Of a stretch of DNA of 64,000 nucleotides, positions 1 through 8,940 are shown one piece after another (the stretch's first letter is position 1; each line of letters begins with the position of its first letter). Both the position numbers and the translations under genes were made by a program. This DNA comes from Gibbsiella quercinecans. Lineage in GTDB: Bacteria; Pseudomonadota; Gammaproteobacteria; Enterobacterales; Enterobacteriaceae. The stretch spans positions 3,596,001 through 3,660,000 of the forward strand of contig NZ_CP014136.1 of assembly GCF_002291425.1 (NCBI RefSeq), written 5' to 3'. The notes below the pieces were generated by a model. It saw nothing but the letters and a program-made list of their open reading frames with translations. It made no database searches and was not told the DNA's origin.

Positions 1-532
1 CGATCATGGCGTTGCGCGCCACCACCTGTTCCAGGCTGATGTTATTTTCCACCCAGCTTTGGCCGCCATTGTGCAGGTTCATCAGCATCGGCATGGTGCG
101 ATCCAGCACCAGCGCGAAGCGCGCATCGGGCGTTTCGTTATCTTCATATTCTTGCCATAAGGCGGTGAAATACTCACGCTGGGCTTCCGGCAAGATGCCG
201 AACAAGCGGCGCGCCGCCGCGACTTCCTGATCGTGAATGGCCGCACGCGCCGCCAAATCGTAAACCAGCACGTCGCCGGCATCGATCTCGACGATATCGT
301 GTAGCAACGCCATCTGGATCACGCGTTGGATATCCACGCCTTCACCGGCATAGGGCGCCATGCTCATTGCGGCGACGGCAAAGTGCCAGCTATGTTCGGC
401 GGAGTTTTCATGACGCTGGCTATCAAGCACTTTGGTGCGGCGTTGGACGCCTTTCAGCTTGTCGATTTCCATCAAAAATGCAACGGTCTGGGTCATGGAG
501 CCAAAATCTAACGCGGGTACAGCGGATGACAT
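1..532 (-). CDS. HD-domain hydrolase, 3' end outside the window
   Basis: The reading frame starts at an ATG at 530-532 and stays open to base 1, so about 177 N-terminal residues are visible and the C-terminus is missing. It contains the metal-binding HD signature of the HD_3 / YfbR-like group: AEHSWHF at about residue 45, then LLHDIVEIDAGD at about residue 75. Members of this group are usually cytoplasmic metal-dependent phosphohydrolases acting on nucleotides. The substrate cannot be read from the sequence. The gene is divergent from trhA, with about 190 bp between the starts that must hold both promoters. It is a family-level assignment only. Confidence 0.8.
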   Translation of the reverse strand, partial: MSSAVPALDFGSMTQTVAFLMEIDKLKGVQRRTKVLDSQRHENSAEHSWHFAVAAMSMAPYAGEGVDIQRVIQMALLHDIVEIDAGDVLVYDLAARAAIHDQEVAAARRLFGILPEAQREYFTALWQEYEDNETPDARFALVLDRTMPMLMNLHNGGQSWVENNISLEQVVARNAMI

Positions 533-723
533 GAGCAACCTCAGGGTGGAGTTATGAAAGGTGAACCCGGGAATTGTAGACCACTGCCGCGGAGATTTCG
601 ACGCTTGCGCGGGGATACATTTTTTCACCGTTTTATTTTTGGCTTACACGTGTACACTGGAATTATTCTCAGTTAAGCTGTTTGCGGCAATTTCGAACAG
701 TTATTGGTGTGTCAGAGGTATCC

Positions 724-1401
724 ATGATGGAAAAAGCAGGTGTCGTAAAGGCCAGGGCAGAAAAGAATGTGGTTTCAGCCTATCCTTGGGCAGAGGAAAT
801 TGCGAACAGCATCAGCCATGGCATTGGTTTTATCTTTGGTATCGTGGGGCTGGTGATGCTGCTGGTGCAGGCGGTGAACAGCGGCGCGGGCGTCACGGCC
901 ATTACCAGCTACAGCCTGTATGGCGGCAGTATGATCCTGCTGTTTCTGGCTTCCACGTTGTATCACGCCATCCCACATCAGAAGGCCAAGCACTGGCTGA
1001 AGAAGTTTGATCACTGTGCCATTTACCTGCTGATTGCCGGTACCTATACGCCGTTCCTGCTGGTCGGGCTGGATTCCGCGCTGGCGCGGGGCCTGATGGT
1101 GGTTATCTGGAGCATTGCGCTGTTCGGTGTGATTTTCAAACTGGCGTTTGCCCACCGCTTTGAGGTGCTTTCGCTGGTCACCTATTTGACCATGGGCTGG
1201 CTCTCGTTGATCGTTATCTACCAGTTGGCAACCCGGCTGGAAGCCGGCGGCGTCACGCTGCTGGCGGTTGGCGGCGTGGTGTATACGCTGGGTGTGATTT
1301 TCTATGCGTCGAAGCGTATTCGTTTCGGCCACGCCATTTGGCACGGCTTTGTGCTGGGCGGCTGTTTTTGCCATTTCCTGGCGATTTATCTGTACGTCTA
1401 A
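724..1401 (+). CDS. trhA: Hemolysin III family membrane protein TrhA (YqfA)
   Basis: The product is a 225-residue polytopic inner-membrane protein with about seven hydrophobic segments. It carries the family motifs [13 protein letters not shown] near the start, STLYHAIPH in the middle and [11 protein letters not shown] near the end. The histidines in these motifs are the conserved metal-site candidates of the PAQR / hemolysin III superfamily. It is nearly colinear with E. coli YqfA, which has been linked to membrane energetics. I chose ATG 724 because AGAGG lies six bases upstream. A second ATG at 727 is equally possible. The frame extends further upstream but without a ribosome site. Confidence 0.93.
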   Translation: MMEKAGVVKARAEKNVVSAYPWAEEIANSISHGIGFIFGIVGLVMLLVQAVNSGAGVTAITSYSLYGGSMILLFLASTLYHAIPHQKAKHWLKKFDHCAIYLLIAGTYTPFLLVGLDSALARGLMVVIWSIALFGVIFKLAFAHRFEVLSLVTYLTMGWLSLIVIYQLATRLEAGGVTLLAVGGVVYTLGVIFYASKRIRFGHAIWHGFVLGGCFCHFLAIYLYV

Positions 1402-1410
1402 CCACCATTT

Positions 1411-1434
1411 CAGGGCCGCAGGCGCGCGGCCCTG
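1411..1434. terminator. Hairpin between convergent trhA and ygfZ
   Basis: There is a perfect 9-bp stem (CAGGGCCGC / GCGGCCCTG) with a 6-base loop, placed between the two convergent stop codons. No U-tract follows on either strand, so it may act as a bidirectional transcription end or only as an mRNA 3' stabiliser. Confidence 0.5.
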
Positions 1435-1442
1435 CCTGATGA

Positions 1443-2432
1443 TTACTCTTCCACCAGTGAATACGGCAGTGGCTTGATGGCCAACTGGCTGCCGGCATCG
1501 TCGCGCACGCGCAAAACGCTGTCCGGCGCCAGATCGTTATTTAGCACGGCCTGCACCCACAGCGTGCCGTCGGCAAGCTTGCTGGCCGCTAGCACGGTGC
1601 CGGTACGGCGCCAGTTTTCACCCAGCTTCAATTCCAGATCTTCCGCCGCCGCCGGCGTGCGGCCCGCCTGGCCGGCCAGCCAGTATAACGCGCGTTTATT
1701 GGCGCCGCGGAATTTTGCGCGGGCGACCATTTCCTGCCCGGTGTAGCAGCCTTTGCTGAAGCTGATGCCGCCGGCCAGCGCCTGCAGGTTGGTGGCCTGC
1801 GGGATGAGCTGCTCGCAGTTTGGTGCGTCGATGATCGGGTAACCGGCTTCGATATCCAGCGTTAGCCATTGCTGGCTGTCATTCAGTTCGGCCTGCTCAT
1901 GCAGTTTGGCGACCAACTGCTCGGCGGTTGCCGCACGGGTGACCAACAAAAAGCGCTCGGCCGGCAATGCGAAGTGCAGCAGTGTGGTTTCGCCTTCCTG
2001 CACCACTTGGTTCTGGGCATCCGGCAGCGTTGTGAAGACGCTGGCCAACGCCGCCCGCGCCTGGAAGCCGGCGATCCCCAGCAGCACGGCATCGTTATCC
2101 GCCGCAATGGTCACTTTGGAAAACACCGCGTATTTTTTGATTTCCGCCAGTTGGTTTTCCAACACGCTGCGGCGCACCAGATAGCTGAACCCGTCATCGC
2201 GGCGGAACAAGCGCAGGTTGCTCCACATTTTGCCTTTGGCGTCGCAATGGCCGCACAATACGTGCTGGGCGGTGAGCTTATCGATATCGGCCGTTACCTG
2301 GCCCTGAAGGTATTTTTCGGTATCCGGCCCGTTCAGCGCCACCAGCGCCCAATCTTCCAGCGAGATCAGAGTCAGGGGCAAATGGGTGGATGCAGAGGGC
2401 TGAAGGGGCGGAAAGGGGATATTGAACGCCAT
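1443..2432 (-). CDS. ygfZ: tRNA-modifying protein YgfZ (folate-binding, Fe-S cluster factor)
   Basis: The product has 329 residues, the usual length for the family. YgfZ is a folate-binding, aminomethyltransferase-fold protein that supports maturation or repair of certain Fe-S enzymes, including the tRNA methylthiotransferase MiaB. The diagnostic motif KGCYTGQE, with its functional cysteine, is present at about residue 227. The start ATG (2430-2432) is the first in frame. The gene is divergent from sdhE, with about 290 bp between them, and convergent with trhA, as in other Enterobacterales. Confidence 0.95.
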   Translation of the reverse strand: MAFNIPFPPLQPSASTHLPLTLISLEDWALVALNGPDTEKYLQGQVTADIDKLTAQHVLCGHCDAKGKMWSNLRLFRRDDGFSYLVRRSVLENQLAEIKKYAVFSKVTIAADNDAVLLGIAGFQARAALASVFTTLPDAQNQVVQEGETTLLHFALPAERFLLVTRAATAEQLVAKLHEQAELNDSQQWLTLDIEAGYPIIDAPNCEQLIPQATNLQALAGGISFSKGCYTGQEMVARAKFRGANKRALYWLAGQAGRTPAAAEDLELKLGENWRRTGTVLAASKLADGTLWVQAVLNNDLAPDSVLRVRDDAGSQLAIKPLPYSLVEE

Positions 2433-2720
2433 AAATATGTACCTGCTTAACGTTGCGCCGAAAGTATTGCCACCATGGTAAGAGAGGGCGCAGCCTTTGC
2501 AAACAGTTATTCGGCAACAGCGCTTTTTTTGCCATTATTTTTCTTTTGCCGCAGAAGCGCCTTCCCGCCGAGTATGTCAAATTGTTACTCTATACTGTAC
2601 GCATGAAGTTTTAGCCCCAAGGGCCGACAATAGTTGTTTAAGGGAATTATCTTGCATAAGCGTTGCCTTACAGAATGTCGTTTGAGCACTGCCCCGCTGA
2701 AAGAGGTGAGTTATAACAAC

Positions 2721-2987
2721 ATGGATATTAATAATAAAGCACGTATTCATTGGGCATGCCGCCGTGGGATGCGTGAGCTGGATATATCGATCATGCCGTT
2801 TTTCGAATACGAATACGACACGTTGAGCGATGCGGACAAGGCGCTGTTTATTCGCCTGCTCGAGAGTGATGATCCCGATCTGTTTAACTGGCTGATGAAT
2901 CATGGCGCTCCGCAGGATGCTGAACTGCAGAGGATGGTGAGATTGATCCAGACGCGAAATAAAGACCGTGGCCCAGTGGCGATGTGA
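2721..2987 (+). CDS. sdhE: FAD assembly factor SdhE
   Basis: This 88-residue protein carries the RGxxE signature (CRRGMRELD, residues about 12-20) of SdhE/YgfY. The family promotes covalent FAD attachment to succinate dehydrogenase and fumarate reductase flavoproteins, and was first characterised in Serratia. An in-frame extension upstream to 2634 exists, but ATG 2721 gives the family length and has GAGGTGA about ten bases before it. The 3' end overlaps the GTG start of ygfX by 20 bp, so the two genes are probably translationally coupled in one operon. Confidence 0.95.
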   Translation: MDINNKARIHWACRRGMRELDISIMPFFEYEYDTLSDADKALFIRLLESDDPDLFNWLMNHGAPQDAELQRMVRLIQTRNKDRGPVAM

Positions 2988-3399
2988 TGTCCGCATCTCC
3001 TGGCGCACCCAGTTACTTTCGCTGCTGTTGCACGGCGTTCTTATCCTGCTGATTCTGGTTTCGCCTTGGCCGGATGGCTATGGCCCCGTCTGGCTGGTAT
3101 TGCTGACGCTGGTGGTATTTGAATGTATTCGCAGCCAGCGGCGTATCGCGCAATGCCGTGGTGAACTGCGCCTGCAGGCCGATCGGCACGTCAGTTGGCA
3201 CGGCAAGGAGTGGCTGTTGGTGAAGAAACCCTGGCTGCAGCCTTATGGGGTTATGCTGTCGCTGCGCCAGATTCAGGGGAAAAAGCGCCGCCGTTTGTGG
3301 TTGGCTTCCGACAGTATGGATAAAGCGGAGTGGCGCCAACTGCGCCAGCGGTTGAATTTCCCGCCGGCCGCGGATGGTGAAGATCAATGGCGCAGCTAA
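2968..3399 (+). CDS. ygfX: Inner-membrane protein YgfX (CptA)
   Basis: The 143-residue product starts at GTG 2968 inside the end of sdhE. Two hydrophobic segments (about residues 15-31 and 40-50) form the membrane anchor, followed by a basic cytosolic domain containing [13 protein letters not shown], which is very like the E. coli YgfX sequence. In E. coli it is called CptA, the toxin of the CptBA pair, and has been reported to interact with FtsZ and MreB. In Serratia the sdhE-ygfX pair has been linked to pigment production. The toxin role is debated, and the assignment to YgfX does not depend on it. Confidence 0.9.
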   Translation: MAQWRCDVRISWRTQLLSLLLHGVLILLILVSPWPDGYGPVWLVLLTLVVFECIRSQRRIAQCRGELRLQADRHVSWHGKEWLLVKKPWLQPYGVMLSLRQIQGKKRRRLWLASDSMDKAEWRQLRQRLNFPPAADGEDQWRS

Positions 3400-3420
3400 C
3401 CGGCTGCTGCGCTGTTGTGA

Positions 3421-3939
3421 TTACAGCAAAGGCTCCATTTCCAGCAGGATTTGTTCGCACCACTGCTGCAGGCGTTCTTCGCTTAACTCGTATTGATTGA
3501 CCTCGTCCAGCGCCAGGCCGACAAAATGTTGGCCGTCGGCGCTGACCGGTTTCGGGCTGGTAAACTCATAACCTTCCGTCGGCCAAAAACCGATAAACTG
3601 CACGCCGCGCGGCGCTAGTTGGTCGTGCAGCATGCCAAGCGCATCCAGGAACCATTCGCCGTAGCCAAGCTGATCCCCCATGCCGAACAACGCCACGATT
3701 TTGCCTTTCAGATCGAGCGACGCCAACTGCGGCCAGATGGCCTCCCAGTCTTCCTGCAGTTCGCCGAAGTCCCAGGTGGGGATACCGAGGATCAGTACTG
3801 CGTAATCCTCCATCAGCTTGGGGGACTCGTCTTTCAGGTTGTGCAGATCGACCAGGTCTTCACCCAGAATCTCACGAATTTTTTCCGCCGCCATTTCGGT
3901 GTAACAGGTGCTGGAGCCGTAAAACAAACCAATCTTCAT
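3421..3939 (-). CDS. fldB: Flavodoxin FldB
   Basis: The 172-residue product is a long-chain flavodoxin carrying FMN. The phosphate loop GSSTCYTE (residues 7-14), the PTWDFGE loop and the [13 protein letters not shown] loop that contact the isoalloxazine ring are all present. FldB is an electron carrier belonging to the SoxRS regulon in E. coli. ATG 3939 was chosen because MKIGLFYGS is the canonical N-terminus, although the frame is open 18 codons further upstream. It sits convergent to ygfX and divergent from xerD, the standard enterobacterial arrangement. Confidence 0.95.
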   Translation of the reverse strand: MKIGLFYGSSTCYTEMAAEKIREILGEDLVDLHNLKDESPKLMEDYAVLILGIPTWDFGELQEDWEAIWPQLASLDLKGKIVALFGMGDQLGYGEWFLDALGMLHDQLAPRGVQFIGFWPTEGYEFTSPKPVSADGQHFVGLALDEVNQYELSEERLQQWCEQILLEMEPLL

Positions 3940-4058
3940 CTTTAAACCGTTTTGTACTCTTCGTGGAATTGCAACGAGTGTACCATAAGGCATAATGCCG
4001 GGGTGTTATGGATACGAACCGAAGCCTGCGGGCGGCGTGGGTTCTAAGGGAGGTGAGC

Positions 4059-4958
4059 TTGCAACAGCAAGAAAGCGCGTTGATTGAGCAATTTCTGGAT
4101 GCGTTGTGGCTTGAGCGCAATCTGGCGGAAAACACGCTGGCCTCTTACCGGTTGGATTTGCAGGCGCTGGCCGGTTGGCTGGCGCAGAATAACAGCAGTC
4201 TGCTTCGGGCGCAGGCGGTGGATTTGCAGGCTTTCCTCGCCGATCGCATTGAAGGCGGTTATAAGGCCACCAGCTCCGCGCGCCTGTTGAGCGCCATGCG
4301 GCGCCTGTTCCAATACCTTTACCGTGAAAAGCAGCGTGCTGACGATCCAACCGCGCAGTTGGCTTCGCCGAAGCTTCCCCAGCGGCTGCCGAAAGATCTG
4401 AGCGAAGCGCAGGTCGAGGCGCTGTTGCAAGCGCCCTGTATCGATCAGCCGCTGGAACTGCGCGATAAAGCCATGCTGGAGGTGTTATACGCCACCGGCC
4501 TGCGCGTATCCGAACTGGTGGGGTTAACTATCAGCGATGTCAGCCTGCGCCAGGGTGTGGTGCGCGTGATCGGCAAGGGCAATAAGGAACGGCTGGTGCC
4601 GCTGGGGGAAGAGGCGGTGTACTGGGTTGAGTATTATCTTGAGCACGGCCGCCCGTGGCTGGTGAACGGGCAGGCGCTGGACGTGATGTTCCCGAGCCAG
4701 CGCTGCCAGCAGATGACCCGGCAGACCTTCTGGCATCGCATCAAACACTATGCGATCCTTGCCGGCATTGACAGCGAACGCTTGTCGCCGCATGTGCTGC
4801 GCCACGCATTTGCGACGCACCTGCTGAACCACGGGGCGGATCTCCGTGTCGTACAGATGTTATTAGGGCATAGCGATCTCTCAACCACGCAAATTTATAC
4901 GCATGTAGCGACTGAACGGCTGAAACAGCTACATCAACAGCATCACCCGCGTGCCTGA
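4059..4958 (+). CDS. xerD: Site-specific tyrosine recombinase XerD
   Basis: XerD acts with XerC and FtsK at dif to resolve chromosome dimers. The product has an N-terminal SAM-like core-binding domain and a C-terminal catalytic domain with the full RKHRHY set, visible in GLRVSEL, GKGNKER, SPHVLRHAFATH and LGHSDLSTTQIYTH. A longer frame opens at ATG 4008, but the TTG at 4059 has GGAGG five bases upstream and gives 299 residues, essentially the E. coli length. It is followed after 26 bp by dsbC, then recJ, the conserved xerD-dsbC-recJ operon. Confidence 0.95.
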   Translation: MQQQESALIEQFLDALWLERNLAENTLASYRLDLQALAGWLAQNNSSLLRAQAVDLQAFLADRIEGGYKATSSARLLSAMRRLFQYLYREKQRADDPTAQLASPKLPQRLPKDLSEAQVEALLQAPCIDQPLELRDKAMLEVLYATGLRVSELVGLTISDVSLRQGVVRVIGKGNKERLVPLGEEAVYWVEYYLEHGRPWLVNGQALDVMFPSQRCQQMTRQTFWHRIKHYAILAGIDSERLSPHVLRHAFATHLLNHGADLRVVQMLLGHSDLSTTQIYTHVATERLKQLHQQHHPRA

Positions 4959-4984
4959 TGCACGGGGTTTAAAAGGATTAAAGG

Positions 4985-5701
4985 ATGAAAAAAGGTTTAA
5001 TGCTGCTCTCTGCGCTGATGGCTTCGCTCATCGGCAGCGCCCACGCTGACGACGCGGCGATCCAAAAGGCGCTTGGCGGGCTGGGTATCCAGCAGGCAGA
5101 CGTGCAGCCATCGCCGGTCGCCGGTTTGAAAACCGTGCTGACCGAAAGCGGCGTGCTGTACGTTTCTGAAGACGGCAAACACATTTTGCAGGGGCCGCTG
5201 TATGACGTGAGCGGCGGCGAACCCGTGAACGTGACCAACAAACTGCTGAGCGCCCGGCTGGACGCGTTGCAGGATCAGATGATCGTTTACAAAGCCCCGC
5301 AGGAAAAACAGGTGATCACCGTGTTTACCGACATCACCTGCGGCTATTGCCACAAACTGCACCAGCAGATGAAAGAATATAACGCGCAGGGGATTACCGT
5401 GCGCTATCTGGCGTTCCCGCGCCAGGGGCTGAACTCCGAGGCGGAAAAAAACATGCAGTCCATCTGGTGCACCGCCGACAAGGCCAAAGCCTTTGACGCC
5501 GCCATGAAGGGCGATGCCATCTCGCCGGCCACCTGTAAAACCGACATCAGCAAGCACTATGCGCTCGGCGTGCAGTTCGGTATCCAGGGCACTCCGGCGA
5601 TCATTTTGCAAAACGGCATGATGATCCCGGGTTACCAGGGGCCAAAAGAGCTGGCCGCCATGCTGAATGCGCATCAGGCCGCCATGAAAACCGGTGGTTG
5701 A
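4985..5701 (+). CDS. dsbC: Periplasmic thiol:disulfide isomerase DsbC
   Basis: The protein has 238 residues with a Sec signal peptide (residues 1-21, ending in SAHA). An N-terminal dimerisation domain follows, then a thioredoxin-fold domain with the active-site motif CGYC at residues 119-122. A second structural cysteine pair lies further on (IWCTA and ATCKT). DsbC isomerises incorrect disulfides in the periplasm and is kept reduced by DsbD. The start ATG is preceded by AAGGATTAAAGG. It is the middle gene of the xerD-dsbC-recJ operon. Confidence 0.96.
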   Translation: MKKGLMLLSALMASLIGSAHADDAAIQKALGGLGIQQADVQPSPVAGLKTVLTESGVLYVSEDGKHILQGPLYDVSGGEPVNVTNKLLSARLDALQDQMIVYKAPQEKQVITVFTDITCGYCHKLHQQMKEYNAQGITVRYLAFPRQGLNSEAEKNMQSIWCTADKAKAFDAAMKGDAISPATCKTDISKHYALGVQFGIQGTPAIILQNGMMIPGYQGPKELAAMLNAHQAAMKTGG

Positions 5702-5707
5702 TCGCCG

Positions 5708-7441
5708 GTGATAATCAAAACCCAATTACGCCGCCGTGAGGCGGTGGATGACAGCACGTTGCCCGCCAGCCTGCACCCGTTGCTGCGCCGCTTGTACGCG
5801 CTGCGCGGCGTGAAAGGTGAACAGGAACTGGAGCGCAGCGTTAAAGGCATGCTGCCGTGGCAGCAGTTGGACGGCATCGACGTTGCGATCGATCTGTTGC
5901 AACAGGCGCTGGCCGATCGCCGCCGCATTATGGTGGTGGGCGATTTTGACGCCGATGGCGCTACCAGCACGGCGCTGACAGTGCTGGCGCTGCGCAGCAT
6001 GGGCGGCGGCGACGTTAACTACCTGGTGCCGAACCGTTTTGATGACGGCTACGGGCTAAGCCCGGAAGTGGTTGAACAGGCGCACGCACGCGGCGCCGAA
6101 CTGATCGTCACCGTCGATAACGGCATTTCTTCCCATGCCGGGGTAGACGTGGCGCACGCCAAAGGGATGCAGGTGCTGGTGACCGATCACCACCTGCCGG
6201 GTGACACGCTGCCGGCGGCGGAGGCGATCATCAACCCGAACCTGCGCGGCTGCGCGTTCCCCTCGAAGGCGTTAGCCGGCGTTGGCGTGGCGTTTTATCT
6301 GATGCTGGCGCTGCGCACCCGGCTGCGCGACAGCGGCTGGTTTGAACAGCGCGGTTTGGCGATGCCGAACCTGGCAGATCTGCTCGATCTGGTGGCGCTG
6401 GGCACGGTGGCGGATGTGGTGCCGCTTGACGCCAATAACCGTATTCTGGTGTATCAGGGGCTGAACCGCATTCGCGCCGGCAAGTGCCGCCCCGGTATTC
6501 GGGCGCTGCTGGAAGTGGCGAACCGTGATGCGCGCCAACTGGTGGCAAGCGATTTGGGGTTTGCCCTTGGGCCGCGCCTGAATGCCGCCGGGCGGTTGGA
6601 TGATATGTCGATCGGTGTGGCGCTGCTGTTAAGCGACGATATCGCACAAGCGAGGATGCTGGCCAACGATCTGGACGCGCTTAACCAGACGCGGCGCGAG
6701 ATTGAGCAAGGTATGCAACTGGAAGCGCTGCAACTGTGCGATCAGCTGGAACGCAGCAGTACGGCGCTGCCTTACGGGCTGGCGATGTATCACCCGGAAT
6801 GGCACCAGGGCGTGGTGGGGATTTTGGCTTCGCGCATTAAAGAGCGCTTCCACCGGCCGGTGATCGCGTTTGCCCCGGCGGGGGAAGGCATCCTGAAAGG
6901 CTCCGGGCGTTCGGTTGCCGGGCTGCACATGCGCGATGCGCTGGAGCGGCTGGATACGCTGCACCCGGGCCTGATGATGAAGTTCGGCGGCCACGCGATG
7001 GCGGCCGGGCTTTCGCTGGAAGCGGCGCGCTTTGACGAGTTCCGCCAGCGTTTTGGCGAACTGGTCGGGGAGTGGCTCGATCCGGCGCTGCTGGAAGGCG
7101 TTGTCTGGTCCGACGGCGAGCTGGGCCAGCAAGAGCTGACGCTGGAAATGGCCGAGCTGTTGCGCAGCGGCGGCCCGTGGGGGCAGGCCTTCCCCGAGCC
7201 AACGTTTGACGGCCGGTTCCGTATCCTGCAGCAGCGGCTGGTGGGCGAGAAGCACCTGAAGCTGATGGTGGAACCGCTGGGCGGCGGCCCTTTGCTCGAC
7301 GGCATTGCTTTTAACATTGATACCAGCCAGTGGCCGGACAACAGTGTGCGCGAAGTGGAGCTGGCTTACCGGCTGGATGTCAATGAATTCCGCGGCAACC
7401 GCAATGTGCAACTGCTGATTCAGCACCTGTGGCCATACTGA
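5708..7441 (+). CDS. recJ: Single-stranded-DNA-specific 5'-3' exonuclease RecJ
   Basis: The 577-residue product equals E. coli RecJ in length. It has the DHH phosphoesterase motifs (GDFDADGATSTA at about residue 78, TDHHLPGD at about 160) and the DHHA1 domain (KFGGHAMAAG at about 430), then the C-terminal OB-like region. RecJ is an Mn-dependent 5'-3' nuclease working in RecF-pathway recombination, mismatch repair and base excision repair. The start is GTG 5708, six bases after the dsbC stop, giving an N-terminus colinear with E. coli. Coupled translation from dsbC is likely. Confidence 0.96.
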   Translation: MIIKTQLRRREAVDDSTLPASLHPLLRRLYALRGVKGEQELERSVKGMLPWQQLDGIDVAIDLLQQALADRRRIMVVGDFDADGATSTALTVLALRSMGGGDVNYLVPNRFDDGYGLSPEVVEQAHARGAELIVTVDNGISSHAGVDVAHAKGMQVLVTDHHLPGDTLPAAEAIINPNLRGCAFPSKALAGVGVAFYLMLALRTRLRDSGWFEQRGLAMPNLADLLDLVALGTVADVVPLDANNRILVYQGLNRIRAGKCRPGIRALLEVANRDARQLVASDLGFALGPRLNAAGRLDDMSIGVALLLSDDIAQARMLANDLDALNQTRREIEQGMQLEALQLCDQLERSSTALPYGLAMYHPEWHQGVVGILASRIKERFHRPVIAFAPAGEGILKGSGRSVAGLHMRDALERLDTLHPGLMMKFGGHAMAAGLSLEAARFDEFRQRFGELVGEWLDPALLEGVVWSDGELGQQELTLEMAELLRSGGPWGQAFPEPTFDGRFRILQQRLVGEKHLKLMVEPLGGGPLLDGIAFNIDTSQWPDNSVREVELAYRLDVNEFRGNRNVQLLIQHLWPY

Positions 7442-7495
7442 ACGTGGCCGCAGGTGCGTTGCGGCACGCCACCTCCGGCGCGGCAAGGCCATAAG

Positions 7496-7517
7496 AAGGG
7501 CGCCGCCCGGCGCCCTT
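7496..7517 (+). terminator. GC-rich hairpin downstream of recJ
   Basis: A perfect 9-bp stem (AAGGGCGCC / GGCGCCCTT) with a four-base loop lies 55 bp after the recJ stop. No T-run follows directly, so it may be a 3' stabilising hairpin instead of an intrinsic terminator. Confidence 0.45.
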
Positions 7518-7549
7518 GCCATCACCACGAAAAAAAACGCCCACTTGCG

Positions 7550-7787
7550 ATACCCAACATAATTCAAGTTGCGGCAAACACACCTGCAACTTGCAGTATG
7601 ACGGGTATATAAACTGGCGCCCAGATCCGCTAGAATTACCGGCTCTATGCCCAATATTTCAAATTGCAGGCAGGCGGCAAACGAAAGATAAATTTGCCGG
7701 GAGCAGTTTTGAACGCAGTTGGCGGCGGCCCGGTAGGGGCGAAGAATAAAGCCAATATGCCTGCAACTTGAAACATGATGGGGATAT
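7550..7787. repeat. Clustered inverted repeats with TTCAAGTTGC core between recJ and prfB
   Basis: The 391-bp gap between recJ and prfB has no gene. It holds four related 23-28 bp units in alternating orientation: 7550-7572 (forward), 7586-7608 (inverted), 7646-7670 (forward) and 7760-7787 (inverted). The shared core is TTCAAGTTGC with a flanking ATACCC-like end. Each forward/inverted pair forms an imperfect palindrome, the first with a 13-bp loop and the second with an insert of about 90 bp. This looks like a dispersed intergenic palindromic element. The ascription to a Serratia repeat family is from memory. Confidence 0.6.
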
Positions 7788-7832
7788 GGCATCCCGCCAC
7801 CGACGACATCTAACGTAAGAACGTAAAAAACC

Positions 7833-8931
7833 ATGTTTGAAATTAATCCGGTAAAAAACCGAATTCAGGACCTGTCTGAACGGACGGCCGTTCTTAGGGG
7901 GTATCTTTGACTACGATGCCAAGCAGGAACGCCTTGAAGAAGTAAACGCCGAGCTGGAACAGCCGGACGTTTGGAACGAACCTGAGCGCGCACAGGCGCT
8001 GGGGAAAGAACGTTCCTCGCTGGAAGCGATTGTTGAAACCATCGATAGCCTGACCCAAGGGGCAGAAGACGTCACCGGCCTGCTGGAGCTGGCGGTAGAG
8101 GCTGATGATGAAGAAACCTTCAACGAAGCCGCGGCCGAGTTGGACCAACTGATCGCGAACCTTGAGAAACTTGAGTTCCGCCGCATGTTTTCCGGCGAGT
8201 ACGACAGCGCGGATTGCTACCTGGATATCCAGGCCGGCTCCGGCGGCACCGAAGCCCAGGACTGGGCCAGCATGCTGCTGCGCATGTACCTGCGCTGGGC
8301 GGAATCCAAGGGCTTTAAAACCGAAGTTATCGAAGAATCCGATGGCGAAGTCGCCGGCCTGAAATCCGCCACTATCAAGATTATGGGCGATTATGCGTTT
8401 GGTTGGTTGCGTACCGAAACCGGCGTTCACCGCTTGGTACGCAAAAGCCCGTTCGATTCCGGCGGCCGCCGCCACACCTCATTCAGTTCGGTGTTTGTTT
8501 ACCCGGAAGTGGATGACGATATTGATATCGATATCAACCCGGCAGATCTGCGTATCGACGTTTACCGCGCTTCCGGCGCCGGTGGGCAGCACGTGAACAA
8601 AACCGAATCTGCGGTGCGTATTACCCACTTGCCAACCAATATCGTGGTGCAGTGTCAGAACGACCGTTCTCAGCATAAAAATAAGGATCAAGCCTTCAAA
8701 CAGCTGCGTGCCAAGCTGTATGAGTTTGAGATGCAAAAGAAAAATGCTGATAAACAGGCGCTGGAAGACAACAAGTCCGATATCGGCTGGGGGAGCCAGA
8801 TCCGCTCTTATGTGCTGGACGACTCCCGCATCAAGGATTTGCGTACCAACGTTGAAACGCGTAACACTCAGGCCGTACTTGATGGCGACCTGGATAAATT
8901 CATTGAGGCAAGTTTGAAAGCCGGGTTATGA
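7833..8931 (+). CDS. prfB: Peptide chain release factor 2 (programmed +1 frameshift)
   Basis: RF2 reads UGA and UAA stop codons and triggers peptide release. Translation starts at ATG 7833, runs 25 codons to an in-frame TGA at 7908-7910, and continues in the +1 frame to 8931, giving 365 residues. The SPF tripeptide that recognises the stop codon ([10 protein letters not shown]) and the catalytic GGQ motif ([12 protein letters not shown]) are intact. The gene is followed after 9 bp by lysS, the usual prfB-lysS pair. A plain reading-frame search would see only the second part, so the true start must be taken from the frameshift arrangement. Confidence 0.97.
7896..7911 (+). promoter_or_regulatory. 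prfB autoregulatory frameshift site
   Basis: An internal Shine-Dalgarno-like AGGGGG (7896-7901) lies three bases before the slippery CTT TGA C (7905-7911). This is the classic layout: when RF2 is scarce the ribosome pauses at UGA and slips +1 on CUU, so RF2 regulates its own synthesis. Confidence 0.95.
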
Positions 8932-8940
8932 GGAACGAAA

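Noticed and set aside
775..1374. Long minus-strand frame opposite trhA
   Set aside because: It is Gln/His/Arg-rich with no recognisable domain, and mirrors a clearly conserved gene on the other strand.
6629..7834. 401-codon minus-strand frame across the end of recJ and the recJ-prfB gap
   Set aside because: Low-complexity antisense translation of a GC-rich gene. recJ is certain and nothing in the antisense product resembles a family.
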